This document shows, in pieces, positions 62,927 through 64,000 of a stretch of 64,000 bases of DNA; the stretch's first letter is position 1; the number at the start of each line of letters is the position of its first letter. The position numbers and the translations under genes are program-made. The DNA comes from Eubacterium_U album. GTDB taxonomy: Bacteria; Bacillota; Clostridia; Lachnospirales; Lachnospiraceae. The notes beneath the pieces were generated by a model. That model saw only the letters and a list, made by a program, of their open reading frames with translations, had not been told where the DNA came from and searched no databases. The stretch covers positions 434,001 through 498,000 of the forward strand of contig NZ_JAODBU010000002.1 of NCBI RefSeq assembly GCF_025336545.1. The letters are read 5' to 3'.

Positions 62927-64000
62927 TTATTTAACTATTTTGATTAATATCTTTGACCATTTTCCTGTTTTTTTGCCATTTATTGCTCTAACCCTAATGT
63001 AGTAATTCCTGATTTTAAGTTTCTTTAATACATATACTTTTTTACTTGTCATATATGTAGTTGTTTTTGATTTTTTGAACTTCTTATTTGCTGAAATACT
63101 TACCTCGTATTTTTTAACATTCTTACTCTTTGTCCAGCTTATTTTTATTGAACGTTTTTTTACTTGCTTTACTTTAAGATCTTTTACCTTTGCAGGTACT
63201 TTTTCTTTAATTATATCTGTTGTCTTTAAAGTTTCATTATTTGTTGTTTCGGCATTAGCTGTCGTATTGATACCTTCAATTTTTGTTGCAGGTTCTGTTG
63301 CTGACTCATTTTCTTTTGTTGCAGGTTCTGTCGTCGACTCATTTTCTTTTATTGAATGATTCTTAGGCAAAACCTCAAATTCAATTTTAGCATCAGGGTT
63401 TACGTAATTTATGCTTCCCGTATCCTGTAAATCTGAAATTGTGTCAGTTGATTCATCTACTGTTACTGTCTTAACCTTTATACTTTCATCTGTTACTGTA
63501 ATAACATCATATACAGGCATTCCCGGTGTTCCAGTAATTTCTGCATATCCCGGAATTGTGCTGTTAGCTGAATCCTGTTTTGATGCACAGCCACCGCACT
63601 CAAGATAAACTGTTCCGTTTTTATCTTCTACTCCATTTTTTAAAGCTTTTGTTCTAATGTATGAGTGGTCATGACCGAATAATACTAATTCTACATTGTA
63701 TTTGTCAAAAACAGGTGTAAATGCTTCTGAAACATCTCCTGCAATTCCTGCTCCGCCATATGGTCCTCTGTGTATTGCTGCGATAATATATTTCTGTTTT
63801 GTTTTTGACATATCATCTGCTGCCCACTTAGCCTGTGACTTTAAGCCTTCACCCTTACATTCTGAATTCAAAACTACGAAATGTACTTTTCCGTAATCGA
63901 AAGAATAAACTGTTCCCGGTGTCACACCTTCTTCTGTACATTCATTTGGAACTGAAAAATGTTCTCTAAAAGCCCATGCATCATATGAAGATGTCTGTTC
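62927..64000 (-). CDS. metallophosphoesterase with FN3-like C-terminus (N-terminus outside window)
   Basis: At least 358 codons, open to the window edge: the frame continues upstream of the internal GTG at 63925 with AWAFREHFSVPNECTEEG. Calcineurin-like phosphatase features: FVVLNSE, AAIHRGPYGG and the metal site LFGHDHSY. A linker with near-identical units KENES(T/A)TEPAT follows (about 63285-63355), then a C-terminal fibronectin-III-like domain (KVKDLKVKQVKKRSIKISWT to GKWSKILIKIVK). Purple-acid-phosphatase-like, probably secreted or wall-associated, by domain type. Confidence 0.85.
   Translation of the reverse strand, partial: EQTSSYDAWAFREHFSVPNECTEEGVTPGTVYSFDYGKVHFVVLNSECKGEGLKSQAKWAADDMSKTKQKYIIAAIHRGPYGGAGIAGDVSEAFTPVFDKYNVELVLFGHDHSYIRTKALKNGVEDKNGTVYLECGGCASKQDSANSTIPGYAEITGTPGMPVYDVITVTDESIKVKTVTVDESTDTISDLQDTGSINYVNPDAKIEFEVLPKNHSIKENESTTEPATKENESATEPATKIEGINTTANAETTNNETLKTTDIIKEKVPAKVKDLKVKQVKKRSIKISWTKSKNVKKYEVSISANKKFKKSKTTTYMTSKKVYVLKKLKIRNYYIRVRAINGKKTGKWSKILIKIVK

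Noticed and set aside
62927..63925. GTG at 63925 as start of the metallophosphoesterase
   Set aside because: The frame stays open to the window edge with phosphatase-like sequence, so the real start is outside the window.
1..64000. tRNA or rRNA genes
   Set aside because: No tRNA cloverleaf with a conserved T-arm sequence and no rRNA segment was recognised on either strand by eye. A covariance search could still find a missed one.

Overview
The window is AT-rich bacterial DNA with strong GGAGG-type ribosome binding sites. It carries a tRNA-Trp T-box, a glycine riboswitch, LacI/CcpA-style carbon control, a lactose/cellobiose-type PTS, Agr-type peptide signalling and a DUF6110 protein. Together these point to a low-GC Firmicute of class Clostridia, most likely a Lachnospiraceae gut-type species (inferred from gene content, not from a marker gene). 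No rRNA or tRNA gene, phage or CRISPR array was seen.

Layout. 0-2.3 kb: pyrH-frr-uppS-cdsA (pyrimidine nucleotide supply, ribosome recycling, envelope lipid). 2.7-7.4 kb: a sodium/amino-acid symporter under a single-aptamer glycine riboswitch, an orphan LytTR regulator whose receiver lacks the phosphorylatable Asp, an XRE regulator, and enolase behind a structured leader. 7.7-20.8 kb: a maltodextrin regulon (malE-malF-malG-malQ, LacI regulator, YesL-like protein, glgP, GH13 alpha-glucosidase, two AraC regulators). 20.9-26.5 kb: metal homeostasis (two P-type ATPases, DUF6110, HMA chaperone, ArsR repressor with palindromic operator). 26.7-31.3 kb: TrkA/TrkH potassium uptake, a DUF3006-like protein and a patatin-like lipase. 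31.3-34.2 kb: tandem 96-bp repeats, then a LytTR/GHKL two-component pair flanked by a helically phased array of GTTAAG boxes and candidate small ORFs. 34.5-38.4 kb: a CopZ-like chaperone behind a CsoR-type operator, and a TrpXYZ-type tryptophan ABC importer behind a UGG-specifier T-box. 38.6-43.2 kb: SurA-like protein, GldA-like dehydrogenase, AEC transporter, half-size EamA protein and SEC-C protein.

43.6-53.2 kb is the most interesting part: an Agr-type signalling block. It holds agrB-agrD (+), an AgrC-like kinase and LytTR regulator (-), a pair of exporter-type ABC half-transporters behind a 14-bp direct repeat with 21-bp period, and a second kinase/LytTR pair. Divergent from that pair is a complete mini-transcription unit (promoter, RBS, 23-codon ORF with four cysteines, perfect 18-bp terminator). 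I propose this as a peptide-signalling/export locus that standard annotation would miss.

53.3-54.4 kb is a graveyard of decayed genes. 54.5-55.9 kb is an NSS transporter. 56.3-62.1 kb is a beta-glucoside PTS operon (a dedicated HPr with Asn at position 46, EIIB, EIIC, GH1 phospho-beta-glucosidase, EIIA), divergent from a LicR-type PRD activator. 62.2-62.8 kb holds a decayed IS3-family transposase. The window ends inside a secreted-type metallophosphoesterase with an FN3-like C-terminus.
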